Assembly: GCF_030546575.1 (NCBI RefSeq)
Contig: NZ_JAUOTN010000001.1
Span: 744,001 to 808,000, forward strand
From: Pontibacter coccineus
GTDB taxonomy: Bacteria > Bacteroidota > Bacteroidia > Cytophagales > Hymenobacteraceae
DNA length: 64,000 nucleotides
Reading direction: 5' to 3'
This document shows, one piece after another, positions 39,367 through 47,482 of this stretch. A model generated the notes under the pieces. It had not been told where the DNA came from and ran no database searches. It was given only the letters and a program-made list of their open reading frames with translations. Each line of letters opens with the position of its first letter. Position 1 is the first letter of the stretch. The position numbers and the translations under genes are program-made.

Positions 39367-41814
39367 ATGAAACAAACCTTACTGCTGGCGCTGCTCTGGT
39401 GCCTGACTTGCATGGCTTATGCCCAGGCACCACTGCCAACTGGCACTATCAAAGGTATCGTAGCCGATTCGGCGACACAGGCTAAACTGGACTACGTAAC
39501 AGTGGTGGTGCAAGAAGCGGGGAAAAACCAAGCCATCAAGAGCACTTTCACAAAAGACAACGGCACGTTTGAGCTGATAGGCCTTGAACTGAAGCAGTAC
39601 CAGTTGGTGCTCTCCTATGTAGGCTACAAAACCAAAGTGCTGCCACTCCCGGCCTTTACCGGCACGACCATCGATCTGGGCAAACTGTCGCTCGTATCGT
39701 CTGCCAAGCAACTGAAGGAAGTGCAGATCGTGACAGAAAAGCTGCTGGTGGAGCAGGACATCGACAAGATAACCTATAATGTGGATGCTGACCCCGAGAG
39801 CCAGACCATGACGGCGCTGGACATGCTGCGCAAGGTGCCGCTGCTGAGTCTGGACGCGGAAGACAACATCAAGCTGAACGGCAACAGCAACTACCGCGTG
39901 CTTGTCAACGGCAAAACCTCCTCCCTGTTCGTGCGCAGCCCGAAGGACGTGTTCAGAAGCATGCCGGCCACCACCATCAAAAGCATCGAAGTGATTACTA
40001 ACCCGCCGTCGAAGTACGAGGCTGAGGGAGTGGGCGGCATCATCAACATCATCACGCATAAGAAAAACATTGGCGGGTATAATGGCTCTGTAAATGCGCA
40101 GGCCTCTACCCCGAAGGGAACCAACTTTGGCGGCTATCTGACAGCCAAGGTTGGCAAGGCTGGTTTTTCCGGATACTTCGGAACAGGCTCTTACAACAGC
40201 CCTGCCAATAGCAACAACCTGTACAGGGAAGATAAAATACGCCAAACCGTGCTGGAGCAGATGGGTGAGAGCCGCAACGATAACACCTACCAGTACGCCA
40301 GCGGGGAATTCAGCTATGAAATGGATACGCTCAACCTGTTTACCGCTAACTTCGGCATGAACCTGAACACAGGCAACAACCTCCTGACGCAGCGTGTCGA
40401 ACTGTTTGATGCCAGTGGAGCGCTGACGCAGGCCTATACCCGCCTGAACAACGGCGATTACACCTGGAAGGGCAGCGACTTTGGAGCGGACTACCAGCGC
40501 ACGTTCAAAAAAAATAAAGACCAACTGTTCACGCTTTCGTACCGCTTAAGCAACAGCGGCAATGGCAGCGGTTCTGATTTCACCCTCGCCCCGGTGCTCA
40601 ATTTCAACGGCCAGATAAGCCAGACGGACAACGACGGCAGCTCCATGGAGCACACCATACAGGCAGATTATGTGCAGCCGATTAAGAAGCACACGCTTGA
40701 ATTCGGTTTGAAAACGATCTTCCGACTGAACAGCAGCGACTACTTCTACAGCAACCGGGACCCGGAGACGGGCAACTTTGTGATGGATCCGAGTCTGAGC
40801 AACAACTTTGAATACCGCCAGGACATTTATGCGGCCTATACCTCGCTGAGCCTCAAAAAAGGCGACTGGGGCCTGAAAACCGGTGCCCGTCTGGAAGAGA
40901 CCAAGCTGGACGCCAACTTCAAGTCATCCGGCACAGTGGCTACTCCAGACTATTTCAACCTGATCCCGAACATCACCCTGTCGCGCAAGTTGAAGGGCAC
41001 GAGCACCATGCGCTTGTCCTATACCCAGCGCATCGAGCGGCCGAGCCTCTACTACCTGAACCCGTACGTAAACCAGATCGACCCCCTCAACATCAGCTTC
41101 GGTAACCCGAAACTGGACCCGGCCACGAATAATGTGTTTAACCTGGCCTATAACACCTTTGTGAAAGGGACGTCCATTAACGCGAGTATCTTCCACAACT
41201 TCACGAACAACTCCATCCAGAGCTATACTACACTTGGCACTGATACGGTGGCCCGCACTACCTATGGCAACATAGGCCGCAACCAGACATACGGTTTCTC
41301 TTTGAGCGGCAACACCACCCTGTTTAAAAAGTTGAGCATCAACCTGAACTCCACGACCAACTATGTGAAACTGAGCAGCGTGATCGGCGGCTTGCCTCAG
41401 AACAACGAGGGCTTCACTTACAATGTGTTTGGCTACTCGAGCTACCGCTTCGACAAGGGCTGGCGTGCCAGCGGTAACATTGGCTACTCCTCTTCGCGCA
41501 TCCTGCTGCAGGGCCGCTCGGCCGGGTATGTGTGGAACAGTATTTCGGTGAACAAGCAGTTCCTGAAAGACAACAAGGCGACGATCAGCTTCTCGGTGAA
41601 CAGCCCGTTCCAGAAAAACCGCCGCTCCCTGAACGAGATCAACGACCCGCGCTTCACCCAAAACCAGGAGAACATCTTCTTAATGCGCCGCTACAGTCTG
41701 GGCTTCAACTACCGCTTCGGTAAGCTGAAGGGAGACATAGCCCGCAAGAAGCGCGGCATCAAAAACGATGACGTAAAAGGTGGCGAGCAACAAGGTGGAA
41801 GCGGTGCAAACTAA
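39367..41814 (+). CDS. TonB-linked outer membrane beta-barrel protein
   Basis: 815 residues with a signal peptide (1-20, ends CMAYAQ). Residues ~25-110 form a carboxypeptidase-regulatory-like domain (GTIKGIVADSATQAKLDYVTV, DNGTFELIGLELKQYQLVLSYVGYKT). A plug domain follows (DMLRKVPLLSLDAEDNIKL, NPPSKYEAEGVGGIINIITHKK), then a barrel of the outer-membrane-beta-barrel type 3 family up to the C-terminus. The last residues are not a canonical TonB-receptor strand but a charged tail (RKKRGIKNDDVKGGEQQG). It probably takes up an unknown ligand. It carries only one copy of the AGGTATA/TATACCT word in 2.4 kb. It stands alone. Confidence 0.88.
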   Translation: MKQTLLLALLWCLTCMAYAQAPLPTGTIKGIVADSATQAKLDYVTVVVQEAGKNQAIKSTFTKDNGTFELIGLELKQYQLVLSYVGYKTKVLPLPAFTGTTIDLGKLSLVSSAKQLKEVQIVTEKLLVEQDIDKITYNVDADPESQTMTALDMLRKVPLLSLDAEDNIKLNGNSNYRVLVNGKTSSLFVRSPKDVFRSMPATTIKSIEVITNPPSKYEAEGVGGIINIITHKKNIGGYNGSVNAQASTPKGTNFGGYLTAKVGKAGFSGYFGTGSYNSPANSNNLYREDKIRQTVLEQMGESRNDNTYQYASGEFSYEMDTLNLFTANFGMNLNTGNNLLTQRVELFDASGALTQAYTRLNNGDYTWKGSDFGADYQRTFKKNKDQLFTLSYRLSNSGNGSGSDFTLAPVLNFNGQISQTDNDGSSMEHTIQADYVQPIKKHTLEFGLKTIFRLNSSDYFYSNRDPETGNFVMDPSLSNNFEYRQDIYAAYTSLSLKKGDWGLKTGARLEETKLDANFKSSGTVATPDYFNLIPNITLSRKLKGTSTMRLSYTQRIERPSLYYLNPYVNQIDPLNISFGNPKLDPATNNVFNLAYNTFVKGTSINASIFHNFTNNSIQSYTTLGTDTVARTTYGNIGRNQTYGFSLSGNTTLFKKLSINLNSTTNYVKLSSVIGGLPQNNEGFTYNVFGYSSYRFDKGWRASGNIGYSSSRILLQGRSAGYVWNSISVNKQFLKDNKATISFSVNSPFQKNRRSLNEINDPRFTQNQENIFLMRRYSLGFNYRFGKLKGDIARKKRGIKNDDVKGGEQQGGSGAN

Positions 41815-41832
41815 GATTTTGTTAGGCTAGTT

Positions 41833-41862
41833 CCGGGAGCCGCACTTTAAGGTGGCTCCTGG
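41833..41862 (+). terminator. Weak hairpin after the TonB-linked gene
   Basis: GGAGCC (41836-41841) pairs with GGCTCC (41854-41859), extendable by two more pairs around a mismatch. There is no T run, so termination is uncertain. Confidence 0.35.
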
Positions 41863-41979
41863 TCTTACCTAAACTGCCTTTGAAGCTGGTAAAAATAAAC
41901 TAGTCTCTCCCAACATACCAGGGTTAGGCGGGCGAGATGCTGGCTATATTGATGCAACATACCACTCAAGCAACCTTAC

Positions 41980-42540
41980 ATGAAAACATTCTTATTAACC
42001 TTCGCTCTATTCAGCGCGTCTTTTCTATCGAAAGCGCAGGATGCCAGTGTGGAAAGATCCACGACAGGAATCCAGGTGGGCTTCCTTGGAATTTGGGCAC
42101 ACAACGAAGCAAGACTGGCAAACAACTTAGCTTTGCGGAGTGAAGTCGGCTTTAACACTGGAATTTTGGGAGGCGGTCTCCACAGTGACACGTGGGTATT
42201 TATGACACCTATGTTCATTTTGGAGCCAAAGCTCTACTATAACCTCGACCAAAGAAGCCTGAAGTCAAAAGACATCTCCGGAAACAGCGGCAACTTCTTT
42301 TCACTTCGGACTACCTACTTTCCCGATTGGTTTGTTATTTCGAACTACGATAACATCAATGTGCTCAACCAGATATCGGTCATACCGACCTGGGGAATTA
42401 GAAGAAATATCGGAGCGCATTTCAATTATGAAACAGGTGTCGGATTCGGCTATAAACATGTCTTCACCAAGTCAGGGTATTCCTATAACACAGGGCAACC
42501 CGTATTCGACCTGCGCCTGAGAATCGGTTACCGGTTCTAA
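41980..42540 (+). CDS. Small outer membrane beta-barrel protein
   Basis: 186 residues with a signal peptide (MKTFLLTFALFSASFLSKAQ). The mature part alternates polar and hydrophobic residues in strands (GIQVGFLGIWAHNEARL, LALRSEVGFNTGIL, ISVIPTWGIRRNIGAHFNY) and ends RLRIGYRF, with a terminal Phe typical of outer membrane barrels. No specific family is recognised. It lies 165 bases after the TonB-linked protein on the same strand, but no link in function is shown. Confidence 0.8.
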   Translation: MKTFLLTFALFSASFLSKAQDASVERSTTGIQVGFLGIWAHNEARLANNLALRSEVGFNTGILGGGLHSDTWVFMTPMFILEPKLYYNLDQRSLKSKDISGNSGNFFSLRTTYFPDWFVISNYDNINVLNQISVIPTWGIRRNIGAHFNYETGVGFGYKHVFTKSGYSYNTGQPVFDLRLRIGYRF

Positions 42541-42842
42541 AAAAAGGACTATTGCCTCCGGTTATCCGGTCTTCTATATGCCAAAATAGCTCCCCTAGTG
42601 AGATGGGACCTGCCCTATACCTGAATAGGCCACACTATAGGGTATAAAAACAGGAGGGGAGATTTCATAGCATACTTCATCCCCAAACCCTTTATGATCG
42701 ATCAAGACAATCCTGACTTTGGCAAGCTAACAGGTATGACCTAAAGCAATGTGCTCCCTTACTGCGGCCGGCCGCAATTCCTTAATCGTTCCCATGCATA
42801 TGCTCGTTTAAGTATACAACCAGTATTTAAACCCGCATCGCT
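42541..42842. other. Spacer with palindromes upstream of the PIG-L gene
   Basis: 302 bases without a credible gene. It holds CCCTATA/TATAGGG around a TATACCT word, and a perfect 14-base palindrome TGCGGCCGGCCGCA at 42763-42776. Confidence 0.6.
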
Positions 42843-43556
42843 ATGCGCATCCTCTACATTTTCCCACATCCCGATGATGAGTCCTTCGGTCCGGCGCCTG
42901 TTATGTGGCAACAGTTGGAGCAAGGGCACCAGGTATACCTGCTTACCCTCACCAGGGGCGGTGCCACCAAGGTGCGGCACGAACTGGGCCTGAGTGTAGA
43001 AGAAATGGGGAATGTCAGGTATAAGGAGATGCTGGCGGTAGAACGAGTGCTGGGCCTCACAGGTATGACCGTGCTCGACCTGCCTGACAGTAAACTGGCA
43101 GAGATGGACCCGCGCGAGATTGAAAAGGTAGTGGAAGCGCATATCCGTCAGTTGGAACCTCAGGTGATCGTGTCGTACCCGGTGCATGGGGTGAGCGGTT
43201 TTCACGACCACCTGGTGATGCACGCAGTCATCAAGCGGGTATACCTGGAGCTGAAAGACGATGGCGCTGATTACCTAAAGCGGCTCGCTTTCCTGACACT
43301 GCCCAACAAAACAGAGCAACCCCTGCAGTCCGGCAAATTCCTGATGAAGCACAGCAACCCCGACCTAATCGACTGTGAAGTAAAACTGCGGCCTGAGGAT
43401 ATTGAAATCATGAAGAAGGCATTGAACTGTTACGATACCTACCAGGATGTGATCAAACAGGCAAATGTGGTGGAGTCGATTGGCGAAACTGTTTACTTCG
43501 AGGTATACCAGGAGAACCTCAAGCCGCCGCTCGCCAACCTAATTGATGGGCTGTAG
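42843..43556 (+). CDS. PIG-L family deacetylase
   Basis: 237 residues. The zinc site is visible as HPDDESFGP near the N-terminus (His, Asp, Asp) and HGVSGFHDHLVMH in the middle. TLTRGGATKVRH and GLTGMTVLDLPDSKL are family segments. PIG-L enzymes remove acetyl groups from N-acetylglucosamine-type substrates, for example in bacillithiol, mycothiol or glycolipid synthesis; the substrate here is not shown by context. ATG at 42843 fits the conserved start MRILYIFPHPDDE. The gene carries several TATACCT-type words, including a palindromic CAGGTATACCTG near 42929. Confidence 0.9.
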   Translation: MRILYIFPHPDDESFGPAPVMWQQLEQGHQVYLLTLTRGGATKVRHELGLSVEEMGNVRYKEMLAVERVLGLTGMTVLDLPDSKLAEMDPREIEKVVEAHIRQLEPQVIVSYPVHGVSGFHDHLVMHAVIKRVYLELKDDGADYLKRLAFLTLPNKTEQPLQSGKFLMKHSNPDLIDCEVKLRPEDIEIMKKALNCYDTYQDVIKQANVVESIGETVYFEVYQENLKPPLANLIDGL

Positions 43557-43801
43557 ATTTATAAGGACAATGGAGGGTTTGGCAAAGCATTAATGCGCCA
43601 ATAGGGCTATAAGCAGGGCTGGTTCAGTGGCGTTTGCTAATTTTTTTGTGGAGAGCTGTAAGGAACAGGCCAGAAGTAGCCTAAACGCACGAACGAAAGC
43701 AAATAAACAAGCGGCAGACGAATGAAAACTGCTCACGCTTTGCAAGTCATTTGTCCTTTGCCTAAATTTCCTTTTCGATCATCTATACCTATACCTGAAT
43801 C

Positions 43802-44416
43802 ATGAAAGCACTTTTGCTCATCGACATACAAAATGATTTTCTTCCCGGCGGAGCGTTGGGTGTGCCAGAAGGCGACCAGATCCTCCCGATCGTGAACCAG
43901 ATTCAAGACCAGTTTGACCTGATAGTGGCAACGCAGGATTGGCATCCGGCTGATCACAAGAGTTTTGCCTCCAACCACGAGGGCAAGAATCCATTTGAGA
44001 CAACCGAGCTGCTCGGGCTGCCGCAAGTGCTCTGGCCAGAGCACTGCCTGCAAGGTACACCTGGAGCCGATCTGGCCCCTGCCCTCGAAGCAAATAAAAT
44101 AGAAGCGATTTTCCGGAAAGGCACCAACCCGGAAATAGATAGCTACAGCGGTTTTTATGACAACGGCCGACTAAAGTCCACCGGGCTGGCAGACTACCTG
44201 CGCGGCAAAGGCATAACGCAGCTATACCTGGCAGGTCTGGCGGCGGATTACTGCGTGTACTATTCCGCCAAGGACGCTTTGGACGAAGGCTTCGAAACGT
44301 TTGTGCTGGAAGACGCCGTCCGCGCCATCAGCCCGGAAGGCTACGAAGCAGCCCGGAAAGACATACTGCAAAAAGGGGGCAACCTCATCCAGAGTAGTGA
44401 CCTGTTTATCAGCTGA
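43802..44416 (+). CDS. pncA: Nicotinamidase/pyrazinamidase
   Basis: 204 residues, the normal length. It hydrolyses nicotinamide to nicotinate for NAD salvage. The catalytic Asp is in LLIDIQNDFLPGGAL; the metal-binding segment is TQDWHPADHKSF; the catalytic Cys is in LAGLAADYCVYYSAKDA. QVLWPEHCLQGTPGA is the conserved substrate loop. Two TATACCT words lie directly before the ATG at 43802. It is monocistronic; the next gene is convergent. Confidence 0.95.
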   Translation: MKALLLIDIQNDFLPGGALGVPEGDQILPIVNQIQDQFDLIVATQDWHPADHKSFASNHEGKNPFETTELLGLPQVLWPEHCLQGTPGADLAPALEANKIEAIFRKGTNPEIDSYSGFYDNGRLKSTGLADYLRGKGITQLYLAGLAADYCVYYSAKDALDEGFETFVLEDAVRAISPEGYEAARKDILQKGGNLIQSSDLFIS

Positions 44417-44532
44417 TCAACCGGTACCTTAGATGCCATACCTGTTTCTTAAATTTTTCAGGGATCGGGCAGGTATAGCGCAGCATTAGCTGATACCCAT
44501 ACGAGGGCAAAAGACTTCCTCCAATGGCACCA

Positions 44533-44569
44533 TAAAAAAAGCAAGAGCCGCTTATAAAAGCGGCTCTTG
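44533..44569 (-). terminator. Intrinsic terminator of the aldo/keto reductase gene
   Basis: Arms 44542-44553 and 44558-44569 (CAAGAGCCGCTT and complement) with loop ATAA; on the minus strand a run of seven T follows (44539-44533). Confidence 0.85.
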
Positions 44570-44597
44570 TCGGTTAATGCTATACCTGTGCTTTCAT

Positions 44598-45545
44598 TTA
44601 ATAAGCACTCGCCTCGTCCAACTTTTTAATGGCGTCTTGGTCCAGCCGGAGGTCAGCAGCTTTTACCAGGTCCTCCAACTGCTTAAGTTTAGTGGCGCTG
44701 GCGATTGGAGCCGTTATACTGGGCCGAGCCATCAACCAGGCCACTGAAACGCTGGCTGGCGTCGTGTTGTACTGCTCAGCCACTTCATCCAGCGCCTGCA
44801 GAATGCGAAAGCCACGCTCGTTCAGGTAATTTTTCACACCATGCCCCCGTGGGCTCTGCCCCAAGTCCGCCTCGGAGCGATACTTGCCGGTCAGGAAGCC
44901 GCTGGCCAGCGCGTAATAGTTGATCACACCCAAGCCATACCGGGTACAAAGCGGCTCTATTTCTTTTTCGTAGGCTTCGCGGTCGTAGAGGTTGTATTCC
45001 GGCTGAAAGCTCTCGTAACGTGGCAGGTTGTTTTGCTCGCTTGCCTTCAGGGCCTGCTCCAGACGCTCACCGCTGAAATTGGACGCCCCGATCGCACGCA
45101 CTTTCCCTTCCTGTATCAGTTTGGCGTAAGCTTCCAGCGTTTCTTCAATGGGTGTTTCCGGATCGTCGTAATGCGACTGGTACAGGTCAATGTAGTCGGT
45201 CTGAAGCCGTTTGAGAGAAGCCTCTACTTGCTGCCGGATATAGTCTTTGCCCAAACCGCCTTTGCCTTCCAACTTGGCGCCGACTTTGGTGGCAATGATG
45301 ATCTGCTCCCGGCCTCCGCGCTGCTTCAGCCAGTTGCCGATGATTGTTTCGGACTCACCACCTTTATTTCCCGGCACCCAGGAGGAGTAGGAATTGGCTG
45401 TATCGATGCAGTTAAAACCCGCATCAGTAAAAGCATCCAGCAATTTGAAGGAAGTTTGCTCGTCGGCTGTCCAGCCAAACACGTTTCCGCCAAATACCAA
45501 AGGCGCTATTTCAAGGCCAGAATGACCAAGCTTGCGTTTTTCCAT
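44598..45545 (-). CDS. Aldo/keto reductase
   Basis: 315 residues with an NADPH-dependent TIM-barrel fold. The catalytic Asp and Tyr are in FNCIDTANSYSSW, the Lys in IIATKVGAKLEG and the His in DLYQSHYDDPETPIEE. FSGERLEQALKASE and YNLYDREAYEKEIEPLC are typical of the general stress/tas-like subgroup. The substrate is unknown. It lies downstream of menA on the same strand (81-base gap) and is closed by a strong terminator, so it may be the last gene of a gpx-menA-reductase transcript. Confidence 0.93.
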   Translation of the reverse strand: MEKRKLGHSGLEIAPLVFGGNVFGWTADEQTSFKLLDAFTDAGFNCIDTANSYSSWVPGNKGGESETIIGNWLKQRGGREQIIIATKVGAKLEGKGGLGKDYIRQQVEASLKRLQTDYIDLYQSHYDDPETPIEETLEAYAKLIQEGKVRAIGASNFSGERLEQALKASEQNNLPRYESFQPEYNLYDREAYEKEIEPLCTRYGLGVINYYALASGFLTGKYRSEADLGQSPRGHGVKNYLNERGFRILQALDEVAEQYNTTPASVSVAWLMARPSITAPIASATKLKQLEDLVKAADLRLDQDAIKKLDEASAY

Positions 45546-45626
45546 GTCATCAGAGTTAAAGGTAAATACTCTCTTACGGACGTAGTGGCTGAAGGTATGG
45601 CAGGTATAGCCCGCAATGCATTTCTG

Positions 45627-46607
45627 CTAGAGCACCTGCCCAATGCCGAAGAGCAGCACAAAGAGCATGGTCGTGATGGCCATTTGTTTGAGGTATGGGT
45701 CCAGCTCAGCGGAAGTCTGCTTACGCCATACGTTCACGCCGTTCGAGATTAAGAGTGGCAAAGCCAGCACAAACAGAAACTGCCATACGCTGTAGAAGTG
45801 GAGAAGCACGTAAGCAAAAGCACTAGCCACACCACACACCAGCAGGATGATGTGGTAGATGCGTGCCCGTTTTGGGCCGAGCCGAACAGGTATAGAGCGC
45901 TTGCCGGCGAGCACATCCGAGTTGATGTCACGGATGTTGTTTACGTTGAGCACTGCCATTGAGAAGAAGCCGCAAACCATGGCTGGCAGTATCACCAGCG
46001 GCTCCAGTTCCCGCGTCTGCAGGAAAAAGGTACCCAGCACACCCACCAGACCAAAGAAGATGAACACGAACACATCACCCAGTCCGGCGTAGCCATAAGG
46101 ATTGGAACCAGCCGTGTAATTGATGGCCGCCCAGATGGAAGCCAGTCCAAGCGCTAGAAAGATCAGAAACAGGTAGATTCCCTCTGCTCCGAAAGCCACC
46201 CACAGCAGCAGCAAACCCGTTACCAGCGAGAGCAGGCTGAACACGGCCATGCCTTTCTTCATGTGCTCGGCCTTGATATGGCCTGCCTGCACCGCCCGTT
46301 TCGGTCCCTCCCGGTGCACGCTGTCGGCCCCATGAATGGAGTCGCCGTAGTCGTTGGCCAGGTTGGAAAGTATCTGCAGAAACAGCGTAGTGAGTACACA
46401 AAGGAAAACCACTGTAGCATCAAAGGCATCGTAGGCAGCAGCCATAAAGCCACCCATACCGATGCAGGAAAAGGCCAGCGGTAGCGTGCGCGGCCTAAAA
46501 GCGGAAATCCAGGCCTTTACCAGACCTGGATTCTGCGGAATGTGTTGTGTTGTATTCAAGGTGTTTTCTATAAAATCAGGTATAGTACTCGGGCCTATAC
46601 CTGTCAC
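45627..46607 (-). CDS. menA: 1,4-dihydroxy-2-naphthoate polyprenyltransferase
   Basis: A UbiA-type membrane enzyme, about eight helices, that attaches the isoprenoid chain in menaquinone synthesis. AWISAFRPRTLPLAFSCIG is the MenA opening; NLANDYGDSIHGAD is the prenyl-diphosphate/Mg motif, and NNIRDINSDVLAGKRSIPVRLG the second acidic motif. The start is uncertain: GTG at 46607 gives 326 residues but its first codons run through an inverted pair of AGGTATA words; TTG at 46559 gives 310 residues and begins NTTQHIPQNPG. No ATG exists in between. The gene follows gpx directly. Confidence 0.92.
   Translation of the reverse strand: MTGIGPSTIPDFIENTLNTTQHIPQNPGLVKAWISAFRPRTLPLAFSCIGMGGFMAAAYDAFDATVVFLCVLTTLFLQILSNLANDYGDSIHGADSVHREGPKRAVQAGHIKAEHMKKGMAVFSLLSLVTGLLLLWVAFGAEGIYLFLIFLALGLASIWAAINYTAGSNPYGYAGLGDVFVFIFFGLVGVLGTFFLQTRELEPLVILPAMVCGFFSMAVLNVNNIRDINSDVLAGKRSIPVRLGPKRARIYHIILLVCGVASAFAYVLLHFYSVWQFLFVLALPLLISNGVNVWRKQTSAELDPYLKQMAITTMLFVLLFGIGQVL
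46577..46603. repeat. Inverted pair of the CAGGTATAG word at the gpx-menA junction
   Basis: CAGGTATAG (46577-46585) and CTATACCTG (46595-46603) pair perfectly across 9 bases, exactly where one gene ends and the next begins. Confidence 0.8.
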
Positions 46608-46608
46608 A

Positions 46609-47211
46609 TTACTTCTGAATAGCCGCCAGAATCTCCTCTCCCATCGGCTTTACTTTGGATGGGTAAAAGGCCACTACTTTACCGTTCTCGTCGATCAGGT
46701 ACTTGCTGAAGTTCCAGCTTGGTTCCTCGTGGTTCGGGCTGTTTTTTGCCAGCCACTGGTAGAGCGGGTGCTGGTCGTCGCCTTTCACGGATACCTTCTC
46801 CATCATCTGGAAAGTTACGCCGTAGTTTTTCTGGCAGAAGGCTGCGATCTCTTCTTCTGAGCCTGGCTCCTGACCACCAAAGTTGTTGGCCGGAAAACCC
46901 AGTATTACGACCTTGTCGCCATGCGTTTCGTGCAGCTTTTGCAGGTCAGCATACTGCGGGGTATAGCCGCACTCCGAAGCCGTGTTTACCACCAGCACTT
47001 TCTTGCCTTTATACTTCGATAGATCGATTTTCTGTCCTTCCAGGCTTTCTACCTCGAAAGAATAAAAATCAGTGTTCTGTGCCGTTTGAGACGTTTGTGA
47101 TTCCATCGTCGTTGTACCTGTTGCCGGATTGCTTGTGTTAGAACCACCTGAACAGGCAGTTACTATACTTAGTACAAGTCCTAGGGTTAAAAGTTGTGCG
47201 GTGCACTTCAT
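46609..47211 (-). CDS. Glutathione peroxidase family lipoprotein
   Basis: 200 residues with a lipoprotein signal (lipobox IVTACS) and a Ser/Thr-rich linker before the catalytic domain. The peroxidatic Cys lies in VVNTASECGYTPQY; ILGFPANNFGGQEPG carries the conserved Gln, and PSWNFSKYLIDENGKVV the Trp/Asn of the active site. The residue is an ordinary Cys codon, not selenocysteine. Such enzymes usually use thioredoxin. Lipid anchoring would put it in the periplasm or outer membrane. The stop abuts the possible GTG start of menA. Confidence 0.92.
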   Translation of the reverse strand: MKCTAQLLTLGLVLSIVTACSGGSNTSNPATGTTTMESQTSQTAQNTDFYSFEVESLEGQKIDLSKYKGKKVLVVNTASECGYTPQYADLQKLHETHGDKVVILGFPANNFGGQEPGSEEEIAAFCQKNYGVTFQMMEKVSVKGDDQHPLYQWLAKNSPNHEEPSWNFSKYLIDENGKVVAFYPSKVKPMGEEILAAIQK

Positions 47212-47280
47212 GTTTTTTTTTTGCTTAAGGTATACGTATATGCGGCTAAACCGGAATGTATTGTTTTTGTTTTGGCTACC

Positions 47281-47458
47281 AATGGCGCGAGCGTCCCCGC
47301 TCGTGTCTGTTATCTTGGGGCCTCTGGCCCAGTTAAATTTGACTCATCCAATTTTAGCACTTTGCTCAAACCAGCGGTTTGATTCGAAACAAACCAGGTA
47401 TAGCGTATGGGCCAGAGGCCCCGCTATAGTAGGCAGAAACGAAGAGGTTCGCGCCATT
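47281..47458. repeat. Composite inverted repeat related to the two-hairpin family
   Basis: AATGGCGCGA (47281-47290) matches TCGCGCCATT (47449-47458) and GGGGCCTCTGGCCCA (47317-47331) matches its complement at 47408-47422. The 26 bases between the paired words are equal in length on both sides but only about half identical, so these are two diverged copies facing each other. Each contains a small GGGCC hairpin; the right copy also has GGCAGAAA, the spacer word of the cluster at 26.8-27.2 kb. It fills the gpx-argS spacer. Open frames here are not credible. Confidence 0.75.
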
Positions 47459-47482
47459 ACTATACCTATATAGGCATCAATC

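Noticed and set aside
46609..47211. Selenocysteine in the glutathione peroxidase
   Set aside because: The active-site codon is an ordinary Cys codon in frame and no in-frame TGA is needed.
47194..47473. Short frames in the gpx-argS spacer
   Set aside because: They consist mostly of the composite inverted repeat 47281-47458 and have no plausible start context.
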